Part shown: positions 20,885-32,179 of the stretch, in pieces
Position numbering within the stretch: position 1 is the first letter of the stretch
Layout: every line of letters starts with the position of its first letter
Assembly: GCA_905221605.1 (NCBI GenBank)
Contig: CAJNDS010002740.1
Span: 141,501-205,500 of the forward strand
Length of the DNA stretch: 64,000 nt
Direction of reading: 5' to 3'
Source: Symbiodinium natans
Lineage: Eukaryota > Sar > Dinophyceae > Suessiales > Symbiodiniaceae
Notes under the pieces: model-generated
Database searches by the model: none
Told to the model about the DNA's origin: nothing
Seen by the model: the letters and a program-made list of their open reading frames with translations, nothing else
Program-made: the position numbers and the translations under genes

Positions 20885-22790
20885 TAATTCATTAAATTCC
20901 TTAATTTCCACTTTCCCCCTGGAATTTAATGAATTTAATCAATTAATTCAATTAATTCATTTATTTCCAAAGGGGGGGGTGGAATTAATTGAATTAGTTG
21001 AATTAATTGAATTAATTGAAATTGAATTAATTGAACCCCCCCCTTTGGAAATAAATGAATTCATTGAATTAATTGAATTAATTGAATTAATTGAATTAAT
21101 TGAATTAATTGAATTAATTGAATTAATTGAATTAATTGAATTAATTGAATTAATTGAATTAATTGGAATTAGTTCAATTAATTCAATTAATTCCACCTCC
21201 CCTTTGGAAATAAATGAATTAATTGAATTAATTGAATTAGTTGAATTATTTCGATTAATTCAATTAATTCAATTAATTCATTTATTTCCAAATGGGGGGG
21301 ATTCCCCAGCCCCCACCCCTCCCCCCCCTTTGGAAATACATGAATTAATTGAATTAATTCAATTAATTCAATTAATTCAATTAATTCAATTAATCAATTA
21401 ATTCAATTAATTTCCAAAGGGGGGGTGGAATTAATTGAATTAATTCAATTAATTGAATTAATTCAATAATTCAATTAATTCAATTAATTCAATTATATCA
21501 ATTAATTCATTTATTTCCAAATGGGGGGGATTCCCCAGACCCCACCCCCCCAGCTCGATTTGGCCAAATTTTGCCCGGAGGCTGCCCGGCAAAATTTGGC
21601 CAAATCGAGCCGCGCATTTCTCATCGCGTTCGACGAGCAGCCCGATTTGGCCAAATTTTGCCCGCAGACTTCCCGGCAAAATTTGGCCAAACCGAGCCGC
21701 GATAGTTTAAATAATTTCGGGCCTCCAGAAAGGCGCGGCTCGATTTGGCCAGATTTTGCCGGGCAGTCTGCGGGCAAAATTTGGCCAAATCGAGCCGCGC
21801 ATTTCTCATGGCATACGAAGAGCAGCCCGATTTGGCCAAATTTTGCCCGCAGGCTGCCCGGCAAAAATTGGCCAAATCGAGCCGCGATAGTTTAAATAAT
21901 TTCGTTCAATTAGTTCATTCATTTCCAAATGGGGGGGATTCCCCAGCCCCCACCCCCCCCCTTTGGAAATAAATGAATTAATTGAATTAATTGAATTAAT
22001 TCAATTAATTCAATTAATTCAATTAATTCAATTAATTCAATTAATTCAATTAATTCAATTACTTCATTTATTTCCAAAGGGGGGGGGTGGAATTAATTGA
22101 ATTAATTGAATTAATTGAATTAATTGAATTAATTGAATTGATTCAATTAATTCAATTAATTCAATTAATTCAATTAATTCAATTAATTCAATTAATTCAA
22201 TTAATTCAATTAATTCAATTAATTCAATTATTTCCAAATGGGGGGATTCCCCAGCCCCCACCCCTCCCCCCCTTTGGAAATAAATGAATTAATTGAATTA
22301 ATTGAAATAATTGAATTAATTCAACTAATTCAATTAATTCCACCTCCCCTTTGGAAATAAATGAATTAATTGAATTAATTGAATTAATTCAATTAATTCA
22401 ATTAATTCAATTAATTCATTTTCAATTTCCAAAGGGGGGGGGGTGGGGGCTGGGGAATCCCCCCCATTTGGAAATAAATGAATTACTTGAATTAATTGAA
22501 TTAATTCAATTAATTCAATTAATTGAATTAATTCAATTAATTCAATTAATTGAATTATTAATTCATTTATTTCCAAAGGGGGGGGGTGGGGGCTGGGGAA
22601 TCCCCCCCATTTGGAAATAAATGAATTACTTGAATTAATTGAAATAATTGAATTAATTCAATTAATTAAATTAATTCCACCTCCCCTTTGGAAATAAATC
22701 AATTAATTGAATTAATTGAATTAATTGAATTAATTCAATTATTTCAATTAATTCAAGTAATTCATTTATTATTTTTAAATGGGGGGTGGG
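20885..22790. repeat. AATTAATTG/AATTAATTC nonamer block with palindromic spacers
   Basis: Long runs of GAATTAATT and its complement CAATTAATT switch orientation at short spacers containing GGAAATAAAT, a G or C run, and GGGGATTCCCCAGCCCCCACC. Whole modules are therefore inverted repeats. Being 9-mers they keep all frames open, giving false LIE and NSI readings. Confidence 0.95.
21552..21900. repeat. TTTGGCCAAA palindromic satellite
   Basis: About eight occurrences of GATTTGGCCAAATTTTGCC or its complement in alternating orientation, spaced by GCATTTCTCAT or GATAGTTTAAATAATTTCG. It interrupts the AATTAATTG block. Confidence 0.92.
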
Positions 22791-22799
22791 GGCTGGGGC

Positions 22800-23165
22800 A
22801 TCCTCCTCCCCCCAATACTAAACCACGAGCCCGGGCCTCCCCCCAATACTAAATCACGAGCCCGGGCCTCCCCCAATACTAAATTACGAGCCCGGGCCTT
22901 CCCGCAATACTAAATCACGAGCCCGGGCCTCCCCCCAATACTAAATCACGAGCCCGGGCTAAATCACGAGCCCAGGCCTCCAAATTACGAGGCCGGGCCT
23001 CCCCCCAATACTAAATCACGAGCCCGGGCCTCCCCCCAATACTAAATCACGAGCCCGGGCCTCCCGCAATACTAAATCACGAGCCGGGCCTCCCCCCAAT
23101 TCACGAGCCCGGGGCCTCCTCCCAATACTAAATCACGAGCCCTCCTCCCCCCAATACTAGGGCAC
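22800..23165 (+). repeat. 31-bp satellite
   Basis: About 12 units of CCCCCCAATACTAAATCACG plus AGCCCGGGCCT, several truncated. Confidence 0.93.
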
Positions 23166-24918
23166 AGTTTTTGCTCCAAAAAGTGACATCGCAAGCCCTG
23201 GTCCCTAAGATTTTGAGCTCATTTCTTGCCCCAAAGAGTAACATCGCAAGCCCTGGTCCCTAAGATTTTGGGCTCATTTCTTGCCCCAAAGAGTAACATC
23301 GCAAGCCCTGGTCCCTAAGATTTTGGGCTCATTTCTTGCCCCAAAGAGTAACATCGCAAGCCCTGGTCCCTATTATTTGGGGCCCAGTTTTTGCTCCAAA
23401 GAGTCAAATCGCAAGCCCTGGTCCCTAAGATTTTGGACTCAGTTTTTTGCTCCAAAGCAAGTCCTGGTCCTTAAGATTTTGGGCTCATTTCTTGCTCCGA
23501 AGAGTCAAATCGCAAGCCCTGGCCCCGAAGATTTCGGGTTCAATTTTTGCTCCACAGAGTCAAACCGCAAGCCCTGGTCCCTAAGATTTGGGGCACAGTT
23601 TTTGCTCCAAAGGGTAAAATCGCAAGCCCTGCTCCCTAAGATTTTGGGCTCATTTCTTGCCCAAAAGAGTGACATCGCAAGCCCTGGTCCCTAAGATCTT
23701 GGGCCCAGTTGCTCCAACGAGTCAAATCGCAAGCCCTGGTCCCTAAGATTTTGGGCCCAGTTTTTGCTCCAAAGGGTCAAATCGCAAGCCCTGGTCCCTA
23801 AGATTTTGGGTTCAATCTTTGCTCCAAAGAGTAACATCGCAAGCCCTGGTCCCTAAGATTTGGGGCCCAGTTTTTGCTCCGAAGAGTCAAATCGCAAGCC
23901 CTGGTCCCTAAGATTTCGGGTTCAATTTTTGCTCCAAAGAGTGACATCGCAAGCTCTGGTCCCTAAGATTGGGGGCCCAGTTTTTGCTCCAAAGAGTGAC
24001 ATCGCAAGTCCTGGTCCCTAAGATTTTGGGTTCAATTTTTGCTCCAAAGAGTGACATCGCAAGCCCTGATCCTTAAGATTTTGGGTTCGTTTTTTGCTCC
24101 AAAGAGTGACATCGCAAGCCCTGGTCCCTAAGATTTGGGGCCCAGTTTTTGCTCCAAAGAGTCAAATCGCAAGCCCTGGTCCCTAAGATTTTGGGTTCAT
24201 TTTTTGCTCCAAAGAGTGACATCGCAAGCCCTTGTCCCTAAGATTTTGGGCCCAGTTTTTGGTTCAAAGAGTCAAATCGCAAACCCTGGTCCCTAAGATT
24301 TTGGGTTCAATTTTTGCTCCAAAGAGTCAAACCGCAAGCCCTGGTCCCTAAGATTTGGGGCCCAGTTTTTGCTCCAAAGAGTCAAATCGCAAACCCTGCT
24401 CCCTAAGATTTTGGGCACAGTTTTTGCTCCAAAGAGTCAAATCGCAAGCCCTGGTCCCTAAGACTTTGGTTCAATTTTGCTCCAAAGAGTGACATCGCAA
24501 GCCCTGGTCCCTAAGATTTGGGGCCCAGTTTTTGCGCCAAAGAGTAAAATCGCAAGCCCTGGTCCCTTAGATTTTTGGGTCGATTTTTGCTCCAAAGAGT
24601 CAAATCGCAAGCCCTGGTCCCTAAGATTTCGGGGTTGATTTGTGCTCCACAGAGTCAAATCGCAAGCCCTGGCCCCTAAGATTTCGGGGTCGATTTGTGC
24701 TCCACGGAGTCAAATTGCAAGCCCTGGTCCCTAAGATTTTGGGCCCAGTATTTGCTCCAAAAGGTGAAATCGCAAGCCCCGGTCTTTAAGATTTTGGGCT
24801 CATTTCTTGCTCCAAAGAGTAACATCGCAAGCCCTGGTCCCTAAGATTTTGGAATCGGTTTTTGCTCCAAAGAGTCAGATCGCAAGCCCTGGTCCTAAAA
24901 TGTTGGGCTCAATTTTTG
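23165..24918 (+). repeat. ~55-bp satellite, about 31 units
   Basis: Unit: CAAGCCCTGGTCCCTAAGAT, TTTGGG(C/T)(C/T)CA, TTTTTGCTCCAAAGAGT, then (C/G)A(A/C)ATCG. Two main variants (ACATCG and AAATCG) alternate. No stop pattern or start supports coding. Confidence 0.95.
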
Positions 24919-27545
24919 CTTTTCCCTTCTCTTCTGCTGATAAAACACAAGAAAGGAACTCATATGATAAAGCAGTGGAAAGGTAAGCAGAGGGTGACTC
25001 CTTGCGCGTGAGCCTTTCCATAATACTCCATCATATTCATCCTCTCGGCCTATCTCTTCTGTTCCTTTCCTTACTCTTCTCCTTCTCATAGTTCTTCCTT
25101 TTTGTTTTCCTCATTTCGAAAAGAAAGAGGGAAGGGAGAAACAAGGGAGAGAGAATAGATAAAGAAGAGTGCCATCTTCTCTGCGCCTTGTTTTGTCTCT
25201 CCCTCTTCTCTATTCATCTGTCTTCTATTCTCTTCCTTGCTCTTCCCCTTAAATATGCAATCCTTGGTATCTCTCCTCTCTCCTTCTCTCTTCCTCCAAC
25301 AGATGTGCTTTTGGATCGTTTTCTGCATCTTCAAGCGAGAAAAAAGGACACAGACTGCGATTAAAAGGGACGCCCATGTTGGATTGGCAGCAAGCCCAGC
25401 TGATGCTCATGATTCTCTCTCTTTCCCTACACATGGGCGATGGAACGGGTGTCCTTTTCAATCGTTTTCTGCATCTTCAAGAGAAACAGGGACACCCCAC
25501 AAGAAGGAAAAGCAACATAAGAGATAGGGAGGGAAATTGACCCTTTCCTCTCTTCTTATCTGCTATTTTTCTTATTCGCTTCAAAAAGCAACATAAGGGA
25601 AAGGGGATTTCCTGAAGAGGAGAGAGGGAACCTATCTGTGAAAAGCAAGAATGGGTTTTTTCTAGTTCGAAAGGGAATAGGGAGAGACAAGGGAGAGATG
25701 ATATGTACAGCTTTGCGCCTTATTTTGTGATTCCGTCTCCTTGCTTCCTGTCTCTTCTATTCCTTGCAGCACGCTTCGGGAAACATAGCATCCTTGTTAT
25801 CTTTCCTCTCTCACTTCCCTTTCCCTTCTCTTCTTCCGCTTCCTTTTAACTGATAAAACACAAGAAAGGAACTCATATGATAAAGCAGTGAAAAGGTAAG
25901 CAGAGGGTGACTCCTTGCGCGTGAGCCTTTCCATAATACTCCATCATATTCATCCTCTCGGCCTATCTCTTCTGTTCCTTTCCTTACTCTTCTCCTTCTC
26001 ATAGTTCTTCCTTTTTGTTTTTCTCATTTCGAAAAGAAAGAGGGAAGGGAGAAACAAGGGAGAGAGAATAGATAAAGAAGAGCGCCATCTTCTCTATTCA
26101 TCTGTCTTCTATTCTCTTCCTTGCTCTTCCCATTAAATACGCAATCCTTGGTATCTCTCCTCTCTCCTTCTCTCTTCCTCCAACAGATGTGCTTTTGGAT
26201 CGTTTTCTGCATCTTCAAGCGAGAAAAAAGGACACAGAATGCGATTAAAAGGGACGCCCATGTTGGATTGGCAGCAAGCCCAGCTGATGCTCATGATTCT
26301 CTCTCTTTTTCCCTACATATGGGCGATGGAACGGGTGTCCTTTTCAATCGTTTTCTGCATCTTCAAGAGAAAAAGGGACACCCCACAAGAAGGAAAAGTA
26401 ACATAAGAGATAGGGAGGGAAATTGAAGAACTCCTCATTGTACTTGGTCATTCCCTTTCCTCTCTTCTTATCTGCCCATTTTCTGTGCGCCTTGTTTTGT
26501 CTCCCCCTCTTCTCCCATCATCTCTCTTCTGGTCTTTTCTTTGCTCTTCCCATTAAAAATGCAACCCTTTTTATGTCTCCTCTCTCCTTCTCTCTCCCTC
26601 CTCTTCTCCTGTTCCCTTCTAAACGACAAAAACGCAAGAAAGGAAGAATAAGAGGGGAATGGAGGCCCTGTTCCTTTTCCTCTTTCAATGGATGGGGGAA
26701 GTGGGCGGAGTTGGCCCCTTGCCCGTACACCCTCCCCATGCTTCAGCAAACCCCTCCTCTCGCCCTATCGCCTCTGTTTTTTCCTTGTGCCCAAACGGAA
26801 AACGAAAACGGGTTCCTTTATATGTTCATTGTCCTTCCTTTTGTTTTTTTATTTCACAGGGAAAAGAACCAGAGAAGAGGAAGATAAGAACGAGAGGTGA
26901 GATGAAAACGGCACCATCTTCTCTTTGCCTTATTTTTGCACCTCCCTCTCCTGTCTTAATTTCTCTTCCACTCTTTTTTTCCATTGCTCTTCCCATAATA
27001 TTGCATTCCTTTTGATAACTCACAGGAAATTAAAATGGCCTCCTTGTTGTCTCTCCTCTCTCACTTCCCTTTCCCTTCTCTCCTTCTGTTTCCGTTTAAA
27101 TTTTAACTGATAAAACACAAGAAAGGAGCTTGTAAAATCAAGCAGTGGAAGGGTAAGCAGAAGGTGACTCCTTGTGCGTGGACCTTTGCCGTACTTCACC
27201 ATACCCCTCTTTTCGGCCTATCTCTTCGGCTCTTTTCCTAACCCTTCTTCTTTTCATCTTTCTTTTTGTTTTTCTCATTTCGAAAAGACAGAGGGAACGG
27301 AGAGATAAGGGAGAGAGGATAGATAAAGAAGAGTACCATCTTCTTTGCGCCTTGTTTTATCTCTCTTCTATTCTTTTCTTGGCTCTTCCCATGAAAATCG
27401 TGTTCCTCTTATCTTTCCCTCCTTCTCTCCCTTCTCTTCTCCTCACGAGAGCCTTCGACTTTAGGATTGAGGAGAAAAAGAGAAGAGAAAAGAGGAACTA
27501 CCTGGTTCTTGTTCCTGAGGCCTCCATAGTACGACTGACGTGACA
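24919..27545 (+). repeat. CT-rich ~0.9-kb repeat, three copies
   Basis: The block starting GATAAAACACAAGAAAGG occurs at about 24940, 25851 and 27109. The first two copies are nearly identical for about 580 bp (for example GCAACATAAGAGATAGGG/AGTAACATAAGAGATAGGG near 25512 and 26398). Strand asymmetry is strong (T/C on plus). Frames of about 60-150 codons are open but repetitive and not protein-like. No heptamer arrays occur here. Confidence 0.85.
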
Positions 27546-27589
27546 GCAGCGTACCCTCGTGGAAACGTGTATGGCTATAAGAAAACCCG

Positions 27590-27626
27590 AGTCCCAGCTT
27601 CCAAATAGACCCTATTTAAGCCACCC

Positions 27627-27711
<85 letters not shown>
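27590..27711. repeat. family I terminus plus an 84-nt C run
   Basis: CAGCTTCCAAATAGACCC is followed by TATTTAAGCCACCC and then C from 27628 to 27711. The same junction occurs at 20740-20770 in inverse orientation, so the C run is part of the element. Confidence 0.88.
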
Positions 27712-27714
27712 AGT

Positions 27715-28880
27715 TTGTGGCTGCAGCTAAGGGTTTCGGTTTTAGGGTTTAGAGGTTCTTAGGTAAGGTTTGGTTTAGGGTTAAGGACGTTTGGTTGAGG
27801 GTAGGGTTTAAGCGTTTTGTGGTTGAGGGTTGAAGGTTTTAGGTTGTTCTTTTGCGTGTGAGGGTGAAGGTTTGGCCTTAGTAAGGAAAACGAAACATGT
27901 GGCTGAAACGTTTGCGGCACGATGTGGAACATCACGTATGTACGGGGGGTCAAACCTTTTGTTTGCAAATAAAAAAAACTTACGGCTCTTGTTCTCAATG
28001 TCGAAGCGGCAAACCCATAGGTACGTAAGCAGAAATCCAGGCCCAGATGCAACGAAGGCTACAACCTAGACCCTGATGGATGTAGGGTTTGGGGTCTAGG
28101 GTTTAGGGTTTACTGGGTTTAGGGTTTAGCGGGTCTCGAGGTTTAGGAATTGGAGCTCAGGAGGGTTTAGACCTTGGAAAATTTGGGGTCGGCGGCACTG
28201 GCGGTAGCCATTAAATCGGGCAGCGCGAGGTCCCCAAAGGACCGAGCAAATGCGGACCTTTTAGCCCGGGTCGTCCCGGGAATAGCCTTGCTGGCCTCTG
28301 GCCTTCTGCGAAGCAGAATTAGGCCGGACGCCAGTGCCGCCGACCCCCGCGTGCCGCCGGTGAACGGTTTTTTTTTTCGTGGTTTTTTGCGTCGCCACGG
28401 AGGCCCCCAGAGGGCGCGCATCATGAGCATCAGCGGGTCCAGCCCGGGACCCCCAGGCGGGCATCACAGGAGCATCAGCGGCTCCCGGGGCGGGACCGCG
28501 GGGGGGCATCAGGAGCATGATGCCCCCCAAAGGGCGGGCATAAGCGATGTGTCTAAGCGCGGGGCTAGGAAAAGGGGAGTTTAGGGGCCTTATGAAGTGC
28601 TTAGAAACTTTAAGGGAGTCTAGGAGCCTCAAACGCTTAGAGATTTGAAGGGAGTTTAGGGGCCTGAAAATGCTTGGAAACTTTGAGGGGGTTGAGGAGC
28701 CTCAAACGCTTAGAGATTAGGGGCCTCAAAATGCTTAGAAACTGCTCGCCCCGCGCTTCTGCCTGCGCTGCCGGCCCATGGGCGCAGCCCCTTAAAATAA
28801 CTCTTTTTACCTTCTAGAGTCCCTATATACCTAAGTAGCCCCTAACTCCCAAGTAACCCCCAAGATCCCTTAGTAGGGTC
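27715..28880. other. no convincing gene; degenerate and GC-rich repeats
   Basis: 27720-28140 has drifting heptamers. 28170-28600 is GC-rich with open frames on both strands and short internal repeats (GCATCAGCGG, GCATCATG/GCATGATG). 28600-28745 has repeats of GAGCCTCAAACGCTTAGAGA. A possible element lies at 28790-28870. Confidence 0.45.
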
Positions 28881-28899
28881 CCTTCTTTAGGCCCTTGAT

Positions 28900-29097
28900 T
28901 GACTAACAGAACACCACTCCCTTGGTGCGCCATCTCAGGACACACCTTTTGCTCCATTGGCCGCACGCTTCTGCACAGGTCACCTACTGTGGCAAGTGGC
29001 GATTTACGAAAATAGGGGACCCTAAAGTAGACCCCCAAATAGTAGGATCCCCTTCTATTCAGGACCCCAATAAGGTACGCCGAATTCGGAAACGCCC
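28900..29097 (-). CDS. exon pair around a family A MITE, unknown protein
   Basis: Left of the MITE, after TTGCCACAG, the frame reads GDLCRSVRPMEQKVCPEMAH. On the far (upstream) side the matching phase reads hydrophobic LPLLLFLHFLLGRFRIR up to C^GTACC inside the MITE end. This would make copy 5 of family A an intron. The hydrophobic part could be a signal peptide. No family recognised. Confidence 0.42.
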
Positions 29098-29098
29098 A
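29000..29098 (-). repeat. MITE family A, copy 5
   Basis: Ends GATTTACGAAAATAGGGGAC and GGTACGCCGAATTCGGAAAC with the internal AAATAGTAGGATCCCCTT core. Confidence 0.8.
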
Positions 29099-29329
29099 AG
29101 TAGGAAATGCAGAAATAGCAGCAATGGCAAGGCACGAAATCCGGAAGCCCCAAACCCAAAACGTCGCCCTAACACCTCATTCCATCACTCCCGACCAGCC
29201 ACACAAGATCGCCATCTCCGTATCAACGGCATAGCGGCCCTAAACCCTAAACCCTAAGCCCTAAGCCGTAAACCCTATACACCCTAAACCCCAAACCCCA
29301 AACCCTAAACCCTAAAGCCTAAACCCTGT

Positions 29330-30001
29330 TGAGGCGCCGAAACCCTAAACCCATGCAACCCCTTCAAGCCGAAGATTCACTTCCCTAGACTATCTACGGC
29401 ATCGCGGGCACCCCAAAAGGGATCCTAAAGCCTGAAAAACTCTACAATGGACTCCAGCAAGTTGGACTTGGGTTTAGGATGATTAGTGCTGGGTGTCCGT
29501 ATACTTTACCTTAAGGGTATTAGGACAATGATGTTCCAACTTTCTGGAGTTTAACATAACCCTGCTCCCACACTCAGTTGAGTTAGGCCGCCATCTTGGT
29601 GGCCTCGGCAGAGGGTCGCTCAGGGTTTTCGGGCTCACAGCTTGGGAGGTTTAAGTTTTTGGGTGTGGGGTTGAGGGTTTAGGGTTTAGGGTTTACGGTG
29701 CTAGGGTTCAAGAGAGCCCCTGGCGTGCGGCAGCCCCCTTTTCTTGACTCGGCTCGCCTGCCATCGCCTGTGTTTGCAATCGGCAGAGCTGGCAAGGCCG
29801 GCCGGGCGAGTCGCAACACGGCAGGGATTCCCATTGCTACGAACGCGGATAATGACACGAACGTCCATCATGCTACTCACGAGCAATTGCAAGAACACAG
29901 CTAAAGCAATCATCCTACACCCTACACCCTAATCCCTAATCCCTAAACCCTAAACCCTAAACCCTAAATCCCAAACCCTAAATTTGTTCATCCGGGAAGG
30001 A
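29330..30001. other. intergenic or undecided island, heptamer arrays
   Basis: 29240-29330, 29670-29700 and 29930-29985 are heptamer arrays. The island 29705-29905 reads MIALAVFLQLLVSS at a start on minus and VFAIGRAGKAGRASRNTAG to a stop on plus. Neither could be preferred. Confidence 0.35.
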
Positions 30002-30099
30002 AGCCCTGCGTCCCGAAGCGCAAACCCCCGAGCCGGCTATGTACAATCGCCCGACCCGAAGGTCGGACCGTAGGCCCCCTAGTGGGATGCCCCCTTCTG
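30002..30099 (+). CDS. single exon, unknown basic protein
   Basis: Acceptor TCCGGGAAG, 98 nt reading EALRPEAQTPEPAMYNRPTR then RSDRRPPSGMPPSG, donor GGG^GTGGGG. CCCTAAA lies left and TTTAGGG right. Pro/Arg-rich, probably disordered. Confidence 0.48.
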
Positions 30100-30117
30100 G
30101 GGTGGGGAAAGGGGGGG

Positions 30118-30195
30118 GTTTAGGGTTTAGGGTTTAGGGTTTAGGGTTTAGGGTTTAGGGTTTAGGGTTTAGGGTTTAGGGGGGGGGGGGGGGGT
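30118..30195 (+). repeat. (TTTAGGG)n array plus G run
   Basis: Nine heptamers followed by 14 G. AT-rich unique DNA with repeated TATATAAGG words follows to 30370. Confidence 0.95.
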
Positions 30196-30377
30196 CCTAG
30201 AACAGTCCTAGAACATTAAACTTCTATGGGTTGTATATAAGGCTCTATAGATGGTTATCAAAGGTTCTACAAGCTTTTACAAGGTTTGTATAAGATTATC
30301 TATATAAGGTCATATAAGGTCCATAAAGTTATATAACGCGACACAAGGTTAAGCCTTGAAGAGTAGCTCCAAATCAA

Positions 30378-30492
30378 CCTAAACCCTAAACCCTAAACCC
30401 TAAACCGTAAACCCTAAACCCTAAACCCTAACCCCTAAACCCTGAACCCTAAACCCTAAACCCTAACCCCCTAAACCCTAAACCCTAAACCC
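30378..30492 (-). repeat. (CCCTAAA)n array
   Basis: About 16 heptamers with CTAACCCC interruptions, ending at an exon whose sense donor is GAG^GTTGAGGG. Confidence 0.95.
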
Positions 30493-30497
30493 TCAAC

Positions 30498-31802
30498 CTC
30501 GGACTTGCTCACGAAACTGGAGCACGATTGGCTCCTGCGCAGGCTCGGGTCGCAGGCATGTCGAGACCTATGGTTTAGGGTTTAGGGTTTAGGGTTTAGG
30601 GTTTAGGGTTTAGGGTTTAGGGTTTAGGGTTTAGGGTTTGGACTGTTAGTATAAGGGGTAACATCCCAAGTCATACGCATGACACTTCACGGCCCAAGAA
30701 AAAGAGATCCGACCTCGTCAAGGAAGTCGCCTGGGATACTCAGTTTGAAGTTTAGGGTTTAGGGTTTCGGGTTTAGGGTTTAGGGTTTAGGGTTTAGGGT
30801 TTCAGGTTTTTGCGGGTTAGGGGGGCTTCGGGCGTATGGCTGGGACAGATGCAAAGGGCAACTGTCTCTTTCTTTTGGGGTTTGGGTCCCAGGGCGTGAA
30901 GATTGCCCTACTCCGTGCAAGTTGCACGGGTGCGCGCACGACCGGGACACTTCTTTCCTTGTTTTAGGGTTTAGGGTTTAGGGTTTAGGGTTTAGGGTTT
31001 AGGGTTTAGGGTTTAGGGTTTAGGGTTTAGACCATGTGCGGCCCCAAGGTCTGGAGCTCGGTGGAAGTTAGCGTTTCTCCGTTCCCATCTTCATGGTTGC
31101 AGGGCACCCTTTCACTATACTGAACTTGGAACCCTAGCAAAAATTCTGTTTTTGCTGCTTCTTAGGATTTCAAGTACCCAAAAAATATAAGTTATTTCCA
31201 AGTATCCCTAAGATCCTCAGTGAAACTCTGAAACTCAAACCCTCTCAGCCTAACTTACTCTGTAGAAACCCTCGCCTGAACCCTATAAAGTCGAACAGGT
31301 GCCAACCCTACAGCCCTGAACCCTACAACCCCAAATTTCAAAACCCAAAAACCCTAAACCCCCAAAAAGCCCCCGTAGGTGCCGCCCCACACACAAGAAA
31401 AACCCCCAGACCCTAACCCTAAACCCTAAACCCTAAACCTAAACCCTAGACCCTCCTCCTGACCGCACTTTGTTGCCGGGTCTCGCAGGGTGGCATCGTG
31501 GGGGGCGCGGCAGCCGTCAATCAACCTAGATTGTTCCTCTTGCCGAACATATCCTGCATCCTAAACCCTGGCATCTCGAAAAAAGCAACTATATGCCAAT
31601 ACCCAAAACCCTAAACCCTAGACCAGAGAAACCTAAACCCTATAAGCCCTAAGCCCTAAACCCTAAACCCTAAGCCCTAAACCCTAAACCCTAAGCCCGA
31701 AGCCCTAAACCCTAAACCCTAAACCCTAAACCTTCCCCTCATGCCCCTACCGAGCAACACTTCCAGCGCCAGGTGCCGCAGGTCGCTTGGCGCCTGCGTC
31801 TC
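30498..31802 (-). CDS. multi-exon gene of unknown function (partial)
   Basis: Exons 31751-31802, 31452-31553, 31033-31124 and possibly 30498-30534 are phase-compatible. Readings: SDLRHLALEVLL, YVRQEEQSRLIDGCRAPHDA, CNHEDGNGETLTSTELQTLG, EPIVLQFREQVR. Donors CTCG^GTAGGG and GAG^GTTGAGG and acceptors CTGCGCAG and ATGCAG are canonical; GGTTCCAAG is weaker. Introns carry heptamer arrays at 30572-30640, 30963-31030, 31405-31450 and 31640-31735. The last junction would span the plus-strand model at 30671-30967, so it is the least certain. Confidence 0.52.
30640..30670 (+). repeat. MITE family B, right-end fragment (copy 3)
   Basis: GGACTGTTAGTATAAGGG and AACATCCCAA match the right end of the complete copies at 40604-40735 and 57990-58090. 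Its final CCCAAG serves as the putative acceptor of the exon that starts at 30671. Confidence 0.75.
30671..30967 (+). CDS. two-exon fragment with a basic NLS-like motif
   Basis: Exon 30671-30749 reads SRPKKKRSDLVKEVAWDTQF and ends GAA^GTTTAGGG. The next phase-0 exon follows a GGGTCCCAG acceptor at 30893, reads GVKIALLRASCTGARTTGTL and stops at a TAG supplied by the TTTTAGGG beside it. A +1 reading of the second exon is Cys/His-rich (CPTPCKLHGCAH), so frame there is not fixed. Function unknown; PKKKR suggests a nuclear protein. Confidence 0.45.
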
Positions 31803-32179
31803 CTTGTCAGTTTGAGGTTTAGGGTTTAGGGTTTAGGGTTTAGGGTTTAGGGGTTTAGGGGTTTAGGGGTTTAGGGGTTTAGGGTTTAAAGGGTTTAGGG
31901 TTTCCGGCGTTTTGGGCTTCTTTCAGCCTTCTTGAAGTCTTCTGTCAAAAATCTATCTGTTGGGTTGATAAGGATTTTGGAGTGCTGTGAGATGGTAGGC
32001 TGCGTTTGCGTTGCTTTCTTCGTGGTTCCGAGGGCTTGGCTTGTGGGCTTCAGGGTTTCAGGGTTTTGGTGTTTTGGGTTGATTTTGGTGGTCCGGGGTT
32101 TCGGTCTTAGTATAAAGTGATGGTCGTTCACTGCTTTGATCAGCTACATGATTTACTGTGGAGTTCAAGCGGAGCAAGG

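Noticed and set aside
20957-22620. Long open frames rich in LIELIEL, NSINSI or QLIQLI on both strands
   Set aside because: Translations of a 9-bp repeat that is a multiple of three; the spacers and inversions show it is satellite DNA.
23281-23694. 137-codon open frame with repeated SNRKPWSLRF-like units
   Set aside because: Read from the ~55-bp satellite; frame persistence is due to unit length and no conserved domain is present.
22800-24918. CRISPR array, because repeats of 31 and 55 bp are regularly spaced
   Set aside because: There are no unique spacers; the units are head-to-tail satellites in a eukaryotic setting.
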